Shown: one piece after another, positions 43,741 through 55,462 of the stretch
Numbering within the stretch: the stretch's first letter is position 1
How the letters are laid out: every line of letters begins with the position of its first letter
Assembly (NCBI RefSeq): GCF_900277125.1
Contig: NZ_OPYN01000221.1
Coordinates: 1 to 64,000, forward strand
Direction of reading: 5' to 3'
DNA length: 64,000 nucleotides
Source: Pseudomonas inefficax
GTDB lineage: Bacteria > Pseudomonadota > Gammaproteobacteria > Pseudomonadales > Pseudomonadaceae
The notes under the pieces: generated by a model
Database searches by the model: none
What the model was told of the DNA's origin: nothing
The model's input: only the letters and a program-made list of their open reading frames with translations
Made by a program: the position numbers and the translations under genes

Positions 43741-46269
43741 TTAAAGGGTACGAGCCACCTGGACTTTCTCGAAGACTTCGATCTTGTCGCCGACCTTGAC
43801 GTCGTTGTAGCTCTTCACGCCGATACCGCACTCCATGCCGTTACGCACTTCGGAGGCATCGTCCTTGAAGCGACGCAGCGATTCCAGCTCGCCTTCGAAG
43901 ATAACAACGTCTTCGCGCAGTACGCGGATCGGACGGTTGCGGTAGACGGTACCCTCGATGACCATACAGCCAGCGATGGCGCCGAACTTCGGCGAACGGA
44001 ACACGTCACGGACTTCGGCAACACCCAGGATGTTCTCGCGAACATCGCTGCCGAGCATGCCGGTCAGGGCCTTCTTAACGTCTTCGATGATGTCGTAGAT
44101 CACGTTGTAGTAACGCATATCCAGACCTTCCTGCTCGACGATCTTGCGCGCGCCGGCATCGGCACGCACGTTGAAGCCGAACAGTACTGCATTCGAAGCC
44201 AGCGCCAGGTTGGCGTCGCTTTCGGTGATACCACCGACGCCACCACCGATCACGCGCACCTGAACTTCGTCGTTGCCCAGGCCCGACAGCGAACCCTGCA
44301 GTGCTTCCAGGGAACCACGCACGTCGGTCTTGAGGACGATGTTGAGGGTCTTCTTCTCTTCCTGACCCATGGTCTCGAAGATGTTTTCCAGCTTGCCGGC
44401 GTGAGCACGGGCCAGCTTGACCTCGCGGTACTTGCCTTGACGGAACATGGCAACTTCGCGGGCCTTCTTCTCGTCGGCAACCACGGACAGCTCGTCACCG
44501 GCTTCCGGGGTACCGTCCAGGCCGAGGATTTCGACCGGGATCGACGGGCCGGCTTCCTTCACAGGCTTGCCGTTCTCGTCGAGCATGGCGCGCACGCGGC
44601 CATAGTTGGAACCGCACAGGACCATGTCGCCCTGACGCAGGGTACCGTCCTGAACCAGGATGGTCGCCACCGGGCCACGGCCCTTGTCCAGGCGCGATTC
44701 GACGACCACACCACGACCTGGGGCGGTCGGGGTAGCGGTCAGCTCGAGAATCTCGGCCTGCAGCAGGACAGCTTCGAGCAGCTCGTCGACGCCGGTACCC
44801 ATCTTCGCCGAAACCTTGACGAACGGAGTATCACCACCCCAGTCCTCGGAGGTCACGCCTTCGACGGCCAGCTCGTTGCGGATGCGGTCGAGGTCGGCAC
44901 CCGGCTTGTCGATCTTGTTCACCGCGACCACCAGCGGAACGCCAGCTGCCTTGGCATGCTGAACGGCTTCGCGGGTTTGCGGCATCACGCCGTCGTCCGC
45001 CGCCACCACCAGGATGACGATGTCGGTGGCCTTGGCACCACGGGCACGCATTGCGGTGAACGCAGCGTGGCCAGGGGTGTCGAGGAAGGTGACCATGCCG
45101 CGGTCGGTTTCCACGTGGTAGGCACCGATGTGCTGGGTGATACCACCGGCTTCGCCAGCGGCAACCTTGGCACGACGGATGTAGTCGAGCAGCGAGGTCT
45201 TGCCGTGGTCAACGTGACCCATGACGGTAACGACCGGCGCACGCGATTCGACTTCACCTTCGAACTTCAGCGATTCGGCCAGGGAGTCTTCCAGGGCGGT
45301 ATCGCTGACCAGGGTCACCTTGTGGCCCAGTTCTTCGGCGACCAGCTGAGCGGTTTCCTGGTCGAGCACCTGGTTGATGGTGACCGGGGTACCCAGCTTG
45401 AACATGAACTTGACCACTTCAGCGGCCTTGACCGACATCTGCTGGGCCAGCTCCGAGACAGTGATGGTCTCGCCGATGGTCACGTCACGAATGACTGGAC
45501 CGGTCGGGTTCTGGAAGCCGTGCTGGTTGCGTTTCTTCAGCTTGCTCTTGCCACCGCGGCCACGGCGTACGCCATCGCTTTCTTCATCGGTGGTGCGCGG
45601 CGCGGCACGAGGAGTCGGAGCCTTTTCCTTCTCCTTGACCTTGACCTTGATCGACACGCGCGGGGCCTCGCCACGGCGACGGTCTTCGTCACGGGTGCGA
45701 CCTTCGTTGCGACGGGCTTCGTCCTTCTTGCGCTCGGCAGCACGGGCTGCGGCGTCTTCGGACGCCGGAGCGTCGGCAACTACCGGGGCCGGGGCAGCAG
45801 CAGGTGCCGCCTCAGGCTTGGCAGCAGGCGCAGGGGCGGCAGCCGGGGCTTCGGCGGCCTGACGGCGAGCCTGCTCCTCGTTGCGCTGGCGAACTTCAGC
45901 GTCGACCTTGTCGCGAGCGGCGTTTTCAGCCGCGCGGCGCTCTTCCAGCTCACGCTTCTGCTCAGCCTGGATTTCTTCCGGGCTGCGCTGCACGAATACT
46001 TTCTTCTTGCGTACTTCTACGCTGATGCTCTTGCTACCGGCGACACGCAGGGTGCTGGTGGTTTTGCGCTGCAAGGTAATCTTGCGCGGTTCTTCCGCCT
46101 TGCTCTTGTGGCTGCTCTTCAAATGAGTCAGCAGGGTCTGCTTCTCATTGTCGGTCACTACCTGACCGGCGTCGGTGTGCGGCAGACCTGCCTCACGCAT
46201 CTGCTGCAGCAGGCGCTCTACCGGTGCCTCGACCTCTTGGGCCAGTTCTTTCACCGTGACTTGCGTCAT
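43741..46269 (-). CDS. infB: InfB, translation initiation factor IF-2
   Basis: GTPase that brings fMet-tRNA to the 30S subunit. 842 residues: IF2-N (1-50), an Ala/Pro/Glu-rich low-complexity linker (about 90-230), G domain with GHVDHGKTSLLDYI, DTPGH and NKIDKPGAD, then domains II-IV. The linker is highly charged and repetitive, normal for the family. The tRNA-fMet gene lies upstream in the same region. Confidence 0.97.
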   Translation of the reverse strand: MTQVTVKELAQEVEAPVERLLQQMREAGLPHTDAGQVVTDNEKQTLLTHLKSSHKSKAEEPRKITLQRKTTSTLRVAGSKSISVEVRKKKVFVQRSPEEIQAEQKRELEERRAAENAARDKVDAEVRQRNEEQARRQAAEAPAAAPAPAAKPEAAPAAAPAPVVADAPASEDAAARAAERKKDEARRNEGRTRDEDRRRGEAPRVSIKVKVKEKEKAPTPRAAPRTTDEESDGVRRGRGGKSKLKKRNQHGFQNPTGPVIRDVTIGETITVSELAQQMSVKAAEVVKFMFKLGTPVTINQVLDQETAQLVAEELGHKVTLVSDTALEDSLAESLKFEGEVESRAPVVTVMGHVDHGKTSLLDYIRRAKVAAGEAGGITQHIGAYHVETDRGMVTFLDTPGHAAFTAMRARGAKATDIVILVVAADDGVMPQTREAVQHAKAAGVPLVVAVNKIDKPGADLDRIRNELAVEGVTSEDWGGDTPFVKVSAKMGTGVDELLEAVLLQAEILELTATPTAPGRGVVVESRLDKGRGPVATILVQDGTLRQGDMVLCGSNYGRVRAMLDENGKPVKEAGPSIPVEILGLDGTPEAGDELSVVADEKKAREVAMFRQGKYREVKLARAHAGKLENIFETMGQEEKKTLNIVLKTDVRGSLEALQGSLSGLGNDEVQVRVIGGGVGGITESDANLALASNAVLFGFNVRADAGARKIVEQEGLDMRYYNVIYDIIEDVKKALTGMLGSDVRENILGVAEVRDVFRSPKFGAIAGCMVIEGTVYRNRPIRVLREDVVIFEGELESLRRFKDDASEVRNGMECGIGVKSYNDVKVGDKIEVFEKVQVARTL

Positions 46270-46296
46270 GCACTTCTCTCCTCAGGCCGCGCCTAA

Positions 46297-47778
46297 TTAC
46301 TCGAACCAGTGGGCTCGGGCGGCCATGATCAACTTGCCGGCACGCTCTTCGTCGATGCCGTCGATGTCGAGCAGATCGTCGATCGACTGCTCGGCCAGGT
46401 CTTCGCGGTTAACCACGCCGCGCACCGCCAGTTCAGCCGCCAGGTCCTTGTCCATGCCCTCGAGGGAGAGCAGGTCTTCGGCCGGGTGGGCGTCTGCCAG
46501 TTTTTCTTCGGTAGCGATGGCCTTGGTCAACAAACGGTCCTTGGCTCGAGCGCGGAGCTCATTGACGATATCCTCGTCAAAGCCATCGATGTTGAGCATT
46601 TCTTCCAACGGTACGTAGGCAATTTCTTCGAGGCTGGTGAAGCCTTCGTCGACCAGCACTTGGGCCAGCTCCTCGTCGACTTCCAGTTCATCGATGAAAT
46701 TGCGCAGGATGTCACCGGTTTCGGCCTGTTGCTTGGCCTGGATGTCCTTCTCGGTCATCACGTTCAGGGTCCAGCCGGTCAGCTGACTGGCCAGGCGAAC
46801 GTTCTGACCGCCACGGCCAATGGCCTGGGCCAGGTTGTCCTCGGCGACGGCGATGTCCATGGCATGGGCATCTTCATCAACGATGATCGCCGCGACTTCA
46901 GCCGGCGACATGGCGTTGATGACGAACTGCGCCGGGTTATCGTCCCACAGGACGATATCCACACGCTCACCACCCAGCTCCCCGGATACGGCCTGGACGC
47001 GCGAACCACGCATGCCGATGCAGGCGCCTTGCGGGTCGATACGCTTGTCCTTGGAGCGGACGGCGATCTTGGCTCGCGAACCCGGATCACGGGAAGCGGC
47101 CATGACTTCGATCAGGCCCTCGGCAATTTCCGGCACTTCGATGCGGAAAAGCTCGATCAGCATCTGCGGCGCGGTGCGCGACAGAATCAGCTGTGGGCCA
47201 CGGTTTTCAGTGCGAATTTCCTTCAGCAGCGCACGCAGGCGCACGCCGACACGGAAGGTTTCGCGCGGAATGATGTCTTCGCGGGCCAGCAAGGCCTCGG
47301 CGTTGTTGCCCAGGTCAACGATGACGTTGTCGCGGGTAACCTTTTTCACGGTACCGGAAATGATCTCACCGACGCGTTCGCGGTAGGCATCGACCACCTG
47401 GGCACGCTCGGCCTCACGGACCTTCTGCACGATGACCTGCTTGGCGGTCTGGGCGGCGATACGACCGAACTCGATGGACTCGATCTTCTCTTCGATCACG
47501 TCACCTACCTTGGCTTCAGGGTGGGTGTCCTTGATCTTGTCGAGCCAGGTCTCGATCGCCGGATCATCAAGATCGGCTTCATCGACCACGGTCCAGCGAC
47601 GGAAGGTCTCGTAGCTACCGGTGTGGCGGTTGATTTCCACACGCAGGTCGACTTCGTCTTCAAAACGTTTTTTGGTTGCAGTGGCCAGAGCCACTTCCAG
47701 CGCTTCGAAAATGACGCCGGGCGGTACACCTTTTTCGTTGGATACCGATTCAACAACCAGCAGTACTTCTTTGCTCAT
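46297..47778 (-). CDS. nusA: NusA, transcription termination/antitermination factor
   Basis: 493 residues from ATG 47778 (MSKEVLLVVESVSNEKGVP); N-terminal RNAP-binding domain, S1 (about 135-200), KH1/KH2 (RIDPQGACIGMRGSRVQAV and NLAQAIGRGGQNVRLA), and two C-terminal acidic repeats (EEMLNIDGFDEDIVNELR; DDLLDIDGIDEERAGKLI). The presence of both repeats is usual for gammaproteobacteria. It may act on the tandem terminators upstream of rimP. Confidence 0.97.
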   Translation of the reverse strand: MSKEVLLVVESVSNEKGVPPGVIFEALEVALATATKKRFEDEVDLRVEINRHTGSYETFRRWTVVDEADLDDPAIETWLDKIKDTHPEAKVGDVIEEKIESIEFGRIAAQTAKQVIVQKVREAERAQVVDAYRERVGEIISGTVKKVTRDNVIVDLGNNAEALLAREDIIPRETFRVGVRLRALLKEIRTENRGPQLILSRTAPQMLIELFRIEVPEIAEGLIEVMAASRDPGSRAKIAVRSKDKRIDPQGACIGMRGSRVQAVSGELGGERVDIVLWDDNPAQFVINAMSPAEVAAIIVDEDAHAMDIAVAEDNLAQAIGRGGQNVRLASQLTGWTLNVMTEKDIQAKQQAETGDILRNFIDELEVDEELAQVLVDEGFTSLEEIAYVPLEEMLNIDGFDEDIVNELRARAKDRLLTKAIATEEKLADAHPAEDLLSLEGMDKDLAAELAVRGVVNREDLAEQSIDDLLDIDGIDEERAGKLIMAARAHWFE

Positions 47779-47837
47779 CGTACGCCTCGCCTTGCGCAAG
47801 CCATTGGGCCCGGATAGTCCGCCGGGCCCGGCACGTC

Positions 47838-48296
47838 TCAGTCAAAACTGGGAATAATATTGGCCTTGTCGATCGAGTCGATCGGCAACAGGAACTCTTG
47901 ATTGTCCACCTGGACCACCACATCCTGCTCCTCCACACCGCGGAGAAGGCCCTGGAAGTTACGACGACCCTCGAAGGGTGAGCGCAGCTTGATCTTCACT
48001 TGTTCGCCGGCATGCGAGGCAAACTGTTCCAAAGTGAACAGTGGGCGATCCATGCCTGGAGAAGACACCTCGAGGGTGTACTCACTGCTGATCGGATCTT
48101 CCACATCGAGGATTGCGCTGGCCTGACGGCTGACTGCTTCGCAGTCGTCCACCAGGATGCCGCCTTCCTTGTCGATGTAGATGCGCAGTACCGAATGCTT
48201 ACCCTGGGAAACGTATTCGATCCCCCAGCACTGATAGCCCAGACCCTCGACAACCGGGGCCAACAAGGCCTGCAACTGTTCTAGCTTGCTCGACAC
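47838..48296 (-). CDS. rimP: RimP, ribosome maturation factor
   Basis: Needed for 30S assembly. 152 residues from the GTG at 48296 (MSSKLEQLQ), which follows AGGGGG; an ATG-initiated reading six codons upstream lacks that site and would not match family length. Two domains: N-terminal alpha/beta (LEQLQALLAPVVEGLGYQ) and C-terminal SH3-like (GEQVKIKLRSPFEGRRNFQG). Followed by nusA and infB. Confidence 0.95.
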   Translation of the reverse strand: MSSKLEQLQALLAPVVEGLGYQCWGIEYVSQGKHSVLRIYIDKEGGILVDDCEAVSRQASAILDVEDPISSEYTLEVSSPGMDRPLFTLEQFASHAGEQVKIKLRSPFEGRRNFQGLLRGVEEQDVVVQVDNQEFLLPIDSIDKANIIPSFD

Positions 48297-48321
48297 CTGA
48301 ACCCCCTCGTGCATGCTGTGC

Positions 48322-48349
48322 AAATAAAAAATGGGCGAAGCGCCCATCC
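48322..48349 (-). terminator. Second terminator between tRNA-fMet and rimP
   Basis: ATGGGCG/CGCCCAT stem, 3-nt loop, then TTTTTTATTT on the minus strand. It ends only about 26 nt before the rimP start, so rimP-nusA-infB transcription must either read through it or initiate in that short space. Confidence 0.88.
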
Positions 48350-48393
48350 CTGAAAGCGCCGTTGGACAACGACGCCGAAAACTGTTCGGTTAG

Positions 48394-48417
48394 CAAAAAG
48401 CCCCTGAAAAGGGGCTC
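48394..48417 (-). terminator. First terminator after tRNA-fMet
   Basis: AGCCCC/GGGGCT stem, 6-nt loop and a TTTTT run on the minus strand, starting about 10 nt past the tRNA 3' end. Confidence 0.85.
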
Positions 48418-48426
48418 CGCTGAAGC

Positions 48427-48503
<77 letters not shown>

Positions 48504-48565
48504 ACAAAGCTGGGGCAAAAGTATAAGACCGAACCCTCACGAGGGTCAAATCCGAACCTTCACCT

Positions 48566-48590
48566 GCAAGAAAGCCCGCTAAAGCGGGCT
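48566..48590 (-). terminator. Terminator after tRNA-Leu
   Basis: AGCCCGCT/AGCGGGCT stem with a 3-nt loop, followed by TTTCTT on the minus strand; separates the secG-leuU transcript from metY. Confidence 0.75.
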
Positions 48591-48603
48591 CTCAAGCTTT
48601 AAT

Positions 48604-48689
48604 TGGTACCGAGAAGGGGACTCGAACCCCTACACCCTATGGGCACAACCACCTCAAGGTTGCGTGTCTACCAATTCCACCACCTCGGC
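48604..48689 (-). tRNA. leuU: tRNA-Leu (GAG)
   Basis: 86 nt, with a long variable arm typical of class II tRNA-Leu and an encoded CCA. Anticodon loop TTGAGGT gives GAG. It follows secG by 21 nt, the same arrangement as secG-leuU in E. coli. Confidence 0.95.
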
Positions 48690-48710
48690 AATACTACTAC
48701 TTGAAACCCG

Positions 48711-49109
48711 TTACTTCTGCTCTTGTGCCGGAGGAGGTACATCACCCGTATTCGGAGTGGTTTCGCTCTTCTGCTGCTGGAGCACCGGTACATCATCATT
48801 AACTGCCGGTTTCTGCGGCTCTTTCACTTCTAGCACTGCTGGATCTGGAAGACCTGCTTGGCTAAGCTGGTGAGCTTGTTGCTTCGCGAAGTATCCTAAC
48901 CCAAGTGCTGTCAAAAAGAAAGTGGCAGCGAGTATAGCAGTTAATTTACTCAGGAACGTTGCAGAGCCCTGGCTTCCGAACACGGTATTTGAAGCACCCG
49001 CGCCGAAAGATGCACCTGCTTCAGCACCTTTACCCTGTTGCAACAGAACCAGCACTACAAGCGACAGCGCTGCCAACAGATGAAAAACAACGATGACTGT
49101 TTCCAGCAT
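48711..49109 (-). CDS. secG: SecG, preprotein translocase subunit
   Basis: Membrane subunit of SecYEG. 132 residues from ATG 49109 (MLETVIVVFHLLAALSLVVLVLLQQGKG); two membrane helices (about 3-22 and 54-73) with the conserved LLQQGKGAEAGASFGAG loop between them and a Gln/Pro/Glu-rich tail. The tail is longer than in E. coli SecG (110 aa), as usual in pseudomonads. tpiA is immediately upstream. Confidence 0.94.
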   Translation of the reverse strand: MLETVIVVFHLLAALSLVVLVLLQQGKGAEAGASFGAGASNTVFGSQGSATFLSKLTAILAATFFLTALGLGYFAKQQAHQLSQAGLPDPAVLEVKEPQKPAVNDDVPVLQQQKSETTPNTGDVPPPAQEQK

Positions 49110-49113
49110 TTGT

Positions 49114-49869
49114 TCAGTTTCCTGCGGCGCGACAAATTGCACCGAATTCGTCTGCGTTCAGGGAAGCTCCACCAATGAGCCCCCCATCGATATCCGGCAT
49201 GCCGAACAGTTCGGCCGCATTGGCCGCCTTCACGCTGCCGCCGTAGAGCAGCTGCACCTTCGCAGCCACTTCAGCATCTTCTGCCGCCAGCTGGCTGCGG
49301 ATGGCTGCATGCACATCCTGAGCCTGCTGTGGCGTGGCCGTAAGGCCAGTGCCGATGGCCCATACAGGCTCATAGGCAATTACTGCATTGGCAAAAGCCT
49401 TAACACCGAATGCTTCGATGATACTGCTTAGTTGACGCCCGACAACTTCGAGCGTTTTGCCGGCCTCGCGCTCTTCCAGGGTTTCCCCTATGCAAAGCAC
49501 TGGCTTCAAACCTTTGGCCTGGGCCGCTGCAAACTTTCGATTAAGCACTTCGTCGGTTTCACCAATGATCTGGCGACGCTCCGAATGGCCAATCAATACG
49601 AACTTGCAACCTGCTTCAACCAGCTGTTCCGGAGCAACTTCTCCGGTCAGCGCACCCTGTTCGGGCTGTACTGCAGAATTCTGTGCGCCGACAGTAATTT
49701 CCTTACCTGCCAGGCCATCGATCACTTGATTGATGAACAAGGCCGGTGGAAACACAGCGACTTCCACTCCGCTCGGCAAGGCCAGATTTCTCAAGCCTTC
49801 GGTAAGCTCAGCGACGCTAGCGCGGGTACCGTGCATCTTCCAGTTACCAGCTACCATAGGGCGACGCAT
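49114..49869 (-). CDS. tpiA: TpiA, triosephosphate isomerase
   Basis: Interconverts DHAP and glyceraldehyde-3-phosphate. 251 residues, a (beta-alpha)8 barrel: catalytic Lys in GNWKMHG, electrophilic His in LIGHSERR, and catalytic Glu in VIAYEPVWAIGTG; phosphate loop LYGGSV near the end. Its stop and the secG start are 4 nt apart, so the two are probably co-translated. Confidence 0.97.
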   Translation of the reverse strand: MRRPMVAGNWKMHGTRASVAELTEGLRNLALPSGVEVAVFPPALFINQVIDGLAGKEITVGAQNSAVQPEQGALTGEVAPEQLVEAGCKFVLIGHSERRQIIGETDEVLNRKFAAAQAKGLKPVLCIGETLEEREAGKTLEVVGRQLSSIIEAFGVKAFANAVIAYEPVWAIGTGLTATPQQAQDVHAAIRSQLAAEDAEVAAKVQLLYGGSVKAANAAELFGMPDIDGGLIGGASLNADEFGAICRAAGN

Positions 49870-49934
49870 GCTTTACCTCGTCGGTCAAAGTGGGCGCAGA
49901 TAGTACCCAACCCTATCTGCGCTGGCAAGCGCCA

Positions 49935-51275
49935 TCAGACACAAACTTCGCCAACCAGTTTGGCCAGCGCTTCTGCGTGCATGCGCACCTGGCTTTCGTC
50001 CTCGCCCTCGACCATCACACGCACCAACGGCTCGGTACCGGATTTGCGCAGCAGCACGCGACCGCGGCCGGCCAAGGCATCGGTCACCTTGGCGCTGGCC
50101 TCCTTGACCGCCGGGTGCTCCAGCGGGTCGACCTTGCTGGCGCCATAGCGCACGTTGATCAGCACCTGCGGGCACTTGCGCAGGGCCTGACGGGCCTGCG
50201 CCAGGGTTTCGCCACGACGCTTGAGCGCCATCAGCACCTGCAGCGCAGCGATGATCGCGTCACCCGTGGTGGTGTGGTTGCAGCACACGACGTGACCGGA
50301 GTTTTCACCACCGACCAGCCACTCACGCTCCTGCAGTTCTGCCATGACGTAACGGTCACCGACCTTGGCCCGCACGAACGGAATATCCAGGTCCTTCAGC
50401 GCAAGCTCCAGGCCAAGGTTGCTCATCAGCGTGCCCACTACCCCACCCTGCAGCTTGCCTCGTTCCTGGAGGTCGCGAGCGATGATGAACAGCAGTTCGT
50501 CACCGTCGACGATGGCGCCGGTGTGGTCGACCATCAGCACGCGGTCGCCGTCACCGTCGAAGGCGATACCCAGATCGGCATGACCGACCAGCACGGCAGC
50601 CTGCAGCGATTCGATGTGTGTCGAGCCGCAGCCTTCGTTGATGTTCAACCCGTCGGGTTGGGCATGCAGCACGGTCACATCGGCGCCCAGCTCGCGGAAC
50701 ACGCTTGGCGCGACCTTGTAGGTGGCACCGTGGGCGCAATCGACAACCAGCTTGAGGCCGTCGAAGCTGGTGCTGCTCGGCACGCTGCTCTTGCAGAACT
50801 CGATGTAGCGGCCGGCAGCATCATTGATGCGCGATACCTTGCCCAGCTTGCCCGATTCGACGACAGTCATCGGCTGGTCGAGCAATTCCTCGATCATCAG
50901 CTCGACTTCGTCCGGCAGCTTGGTCCCCTGGCCCGAGAAGAACTTGATGCCGTTGTCATCGTGCGGGTTGTGCGAGGCACTGATGACAATGCCGGCTTCG
51001 GCGTGGAAGGTACGCGTCAGGTAGGCGATGGCCGGCGTAGGCATTGGCCCGAGCAGCATCACATCGGCACCTGCTGCGGACAGGCCGGCTTCGAGTGCGG
51101 ACTCGAACATGTAACCGGAGATACGCGTGTCCTTGCCAACCAGCACCCGGCAGTGGCCCTGCTTGCGGAAGGCCATGCCGGCCGCCCAGCCAAGCTTCAG
51201 CATGAAGTCCGGCGTGATCGGGTATTCGCCGACGCGGCCACGAATGCCGTCGGTACCAAAGTATTTTCTGCTCAT
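49935..51275 (-). CDS. glmM: GlmM, phosphoglucosamine mutase
   Basis: Converts glucosamine-6-P to glucosamine-1-P for UDP-GlcNAc. 446 residues. The phosphoserine active site is ISASHNPHDDNGIKFF, the metal loop is IAFDGDGDRVLMVD, the sugar loop GGENSGH, and the phosphate loop RKSGTEPLVRVMVEGED. Operon order ftsH-folP-glmM as in E. coli. Confidence 0.97.
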   Translation of the reverse strand: MSRKYFGTDGIRGRVGEYPITPDFMLKLGWAAGMAFRKQGHCRVLVGKDTRISGYMFESALEAGLSAAGADVMLLGPMPTPAIAYLTRTFHAEAGIVISASHNPHDDNGIKFFSGQGTKLPDEVELMIEELLDQPMTVVESGKLGKVSRINDAAGRYIEFCKSSVPSSTSFDGLKLVVDCAHGATYKVAPSVFRELGADVTVLHAQPDGLNINEGCGSTHIESLQAAVLVGHADLGIAFDGDGDRVLMVDHTGAIVDGDELLFIIARDLQERGKLQGGVVGTLMSNLGLELALKDLDIPFVRAKVGDRYVMAELQEREWLVGGENSGHVVCCNHTTTGDAIIAALQVLMALKRRGETLAQARQALRKCPQVLINVRYGASKVDPLEHPAVKEASAKVTDALAGRGRVLLRKSGTEPLVRVMVEGEDESQVRMHAEALAKLVGEVCV

Positions 51276-51291
51276 AGGGACTCCAATGTTC

Positions 51292-52143
51292 TTATTCGGC
51301 GCTTTGCACCGCAGCGATCATGCGCACCACATCAACGGTTTCGGCCACGTCATGGACACGAAGGATGCTCGCCCCCTTGGTCATGGCCAACGCCGCCAGC
51401 GCAAGGCTGCCGTACAACCGCTCGCCGACCGGACGTTCCAGCGTCAGGCCGATCATGCTCTTGCGTGAAACACCCACCAGCAGCGGGCGCCCAAGGCGAT
51501 AGAGCGCTTCCATGTGCTTGAACAGGCTCAGGTTGTGCGCCAGTGTCTTGGCGAAGCCGAAGCCCGGATCAAGGATGATTCTGCTTTCATCGATGCCCGC
51601 CGCAGCACAGGCGGCCATTCGCTGTTCAAGATAACGCGTAACGTCTGCGGTCACATCTTCGTAATGCGGGTCGTCCTGCATGTTACCCGGCTCGCCGCGC
51701 ATGTGCATGAGACACACCGGCAAGCCGGTATCCGCGGCGGCATCCAGCGCGCCATCGCGCTCCAGGGCACGCACGTCGTTGATCAGCCCTGCACCGAGGC
51801 GCGCCGCTTCACGCATGACCGCTGGCGTGGAGGTATCGACGGAGATGACCACATCGAGGCGGCTGTTGATGGCCTCGACCATGGGGGCCACCCGCTCCAG
51901 CTCCTCGGTCACCGATACCGCGCGCGCCCCCGGCCGCGTGGACTCGCCGCCGATGTCGACAAGCGTGGCGCCTGCGGCAACCATCGCTTCGGCATGACGC
52001 AACGCCTCGTCGCGCTGATTGAAGCGCCCGCCATCGGAGAAGGAATCAGGAGTGATATTGAGAATACCCATGACATGGGTACGCGACAAATCAAGAACCC
52101 GGTTGCCGCAAGGCAACCGGGTCGGGTACTGCACTGAGCTCAT
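51292..52143 (-). CDS. folP: FolP, dihydropteroate synthase
   Basis: Joins p-aminobenzoate to hydroxymethyldihydropterin pyrophosphate; the sulfonamide target. 283 residues. Signatures: GILNITPDSFSDGG, IGGESTRPGA and DPGFGFAKT, with SRKSMIG near the C-terminus. Sits 8 nt after ftsH and 16 nt before glmM. Confidence 0.97.
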   Translation of the reverse strand: MSSVQYPTRLPCGNRVLDLSRTHVMGILNITPDSFSDGGRFNQRDEALRHAEAMVAAGATLVDIGGESTRPGARAVSVTEELERVAPMVEAINSRLDVVISVDTSTPAVMREAARLGAGLINDVRALERDGALDAAADTGLPVCLMHMRGEPGNMQDDPHYEDVTADVTRYLEQRMAACAAAGIDESRIILDPGFGFAKTLAHNLSLFKHMEALYRLGRPLLVGVSRKSMIGLTLERPVGERLYGSLALAALAMTKGASILRVHDVAETVDVVRMIAAVQSAE

Positions 52144-52151
52144 AGATGCCC

Positions 52152-54056
<1,905 letters not shown>

Positions 54057-54259
54057 GTCGTTCAATTCGCTACCCTCTGAGGCCGGCGCACGACGCAGCC
54101 GTTCCTCGCATGATATTCATCGCCCTAACTTACTACATTACCTACGCAGCCGCAGGCACCGTCTGTAACCCTTTGTGAAAGGTAGACTACACGAAGTTCG
54201 GACGATCCTGACGCAGCGGCCGATTGGAAATAACTATCGTCCACCACGCTTCACGCCTT

Positions 54260-54886
54260 TCATGCCCCTTTGAAACCCCTGCCCAGCAGGTACTGCTCGC
54301 GGGAACGGTCACGCGACGACGATGGCTTGCGCATCTGTACCTTGTCGAACTTGCTGCGCACGTCCTTGAGGTACACGTCAAAACCTTCGCCCTGGAAAAT
54401 CTTGATCAGGAAATCGCCGCCGGGCTTAAGCACGCGGGTTGCCAGATCGAGCGCCAGCTCGCAGAGGAACATGGCCCGCGGCATGTCCACCGCAGGCGTA
54501 CCACTCATATTGGGGGCCATGTCGGAAATCACAAGGTCTACGTGCGAATCGCCGACCGCCTCGAGAATGCGCTGCAGCACTTCATCATGGGTGAAATCGC
54601 CCTGGATGAACGTCACATCGGGGATCGAGTCCATCTCCAGGATGTCCGACGCGATCAGGCGGCCCTGGCCACCAATCAGACGACTGGTCACCTGCGACCA
54701 GCCCCCAGGAGCCGCGCCGAGGTCGATCACGCTCATGCCTGGGCGGATCAGCCGGTCCTTTTCCTGGATCTCCAGCAATTTGTAGCTCGCACGCGAGCGG
54801 TAGCCATCCTTTTGCGCCTGTTTCACAAAAGGATCGTTGAAATGCTCTCGCAGCCAGTTTGCGCTGCTTTTGGAACGTTGTACCAC
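54260..54886 (-). CDS. rlmE: RlmE, 23S rRNA (U2552-2'-O) methyltransferase
   Basis: SAM-dependent methyltransferase (FtsJ/RrmJ) of 208 residues acting late in 50S assembly. SAM-binding IDLGAAPGGWSQ and the catalytic K-D-K-E tetrad, with Lys in SYKLLEIQEKDRLI, Asp in SDMAPNMSG and Lys in KPGGDFLIKIF, are clear. The rlmE-ftsH order is conserved. Divergent from yhbY. Confidence 0.96.
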   Translation of the reverse strand: MVQRSKSSANWLREHFNDPFVKQAQKDGYRSRASYKLLEIQEKDRLIRPGMSVIDLGAAPGGWSQVTSRLIGGQGRLIASDILEMDSIPDVTFIQGDFTHDEVLQRILEAVGDSHVDLVISDMAPNMSGTPAVDMPRAMFLCELALDLATRVLKPGGDFLIKIFQGEGFDVYLKDVRSKFDKVQMRKPSSSRDRSREQYLLGRGFKGA

Positions 54887-54988
54887 GGGGCACCTCGATG
54901 ATATGCGTCGTGATTGACTGGGCGGAGCCGGTGGCCCTCGGGTAAAATGCCGGTCAATTTTACAGAATCAGACGGAAAGGGTCAGATT

Positions 54989-55297
54989 ATGCCGCTCAAT
55001 AACGAGCAGAAGAAGCAATACAAGTCCATTGGTCATGACCTGAAGCCGGTCCTGATCGTTGCTGGCAACGGTTTGAATGAAGGCGTCATCGCCGAACTGG
55101 AGCGTGCTCTGGTCGACCATGAGCTGATCAAGGTCGAAATTCGCTCGGAAGACCGCGAAGAGCGCGCCGAGACCATTGCCGAACTGTGCAAGGCCGGCCG
55201 TGCCGAGCTGGTGCAGACCATCGGCAAGAAAGCCCTGATCTACCGCAAGAACCCACAGCCGAACAAGCAGCTGTCCAACATCCACCGTTACAAGTAA
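54989..55297 (+). CDS. yhbY: YhbY, CRM-domain RNA-binding protein
   Basis: Pre-50S ribosome-associated RNA-binding protein of 102 residues with one CRM domain; the conserved GXXG loop lies in VAGNGLNEGVIAEL. ATG 54989 (MPLNNEQKKQYK) is preceded by GGAAAGGG. Divergent from rlmE, as in E. coli. Confidence 0.93.
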   Translation: MPLNNEQKKQYKSIGHDLKPVLIVAGNGLNEGVIAELERALVDHELIKVEIRSEDREERAETIAELCKAGRAELVQTIGKKALIYRKNPQPNKQLSNIHRYK

Positions 55298-55326
55298 CGG
55301 CCCGGGCTTTCAGCCTGATGCCGGCA

Positions 55327-55444
55327 CTTGTGGGAGCGGCCTTGTGTCGCGATTGGGCCGCAAAGCGGCCCCGGATATCAGCATTTGGCAGATATTGCTG
55401 GGGCTGCTTTGCAGCCCTTTCGCGACACAAGGCCGCTCCCACAA
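55327..55444. repeat. REP pair (GCGGCCTTGTGTCGC core)
   Basis: Inverted units GTGGGAGCGGCCTTGTGTCGC with inner GGGCCGCAAAGCGGCCC and GGGCTGC hairpins, the same type as at 13654-13772. Lies between converging yhbY and the DUF4149-like gene. Confidence 0.92.
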
Positions 55445-55462
55445 GGAATGCGGCCGCCTGGG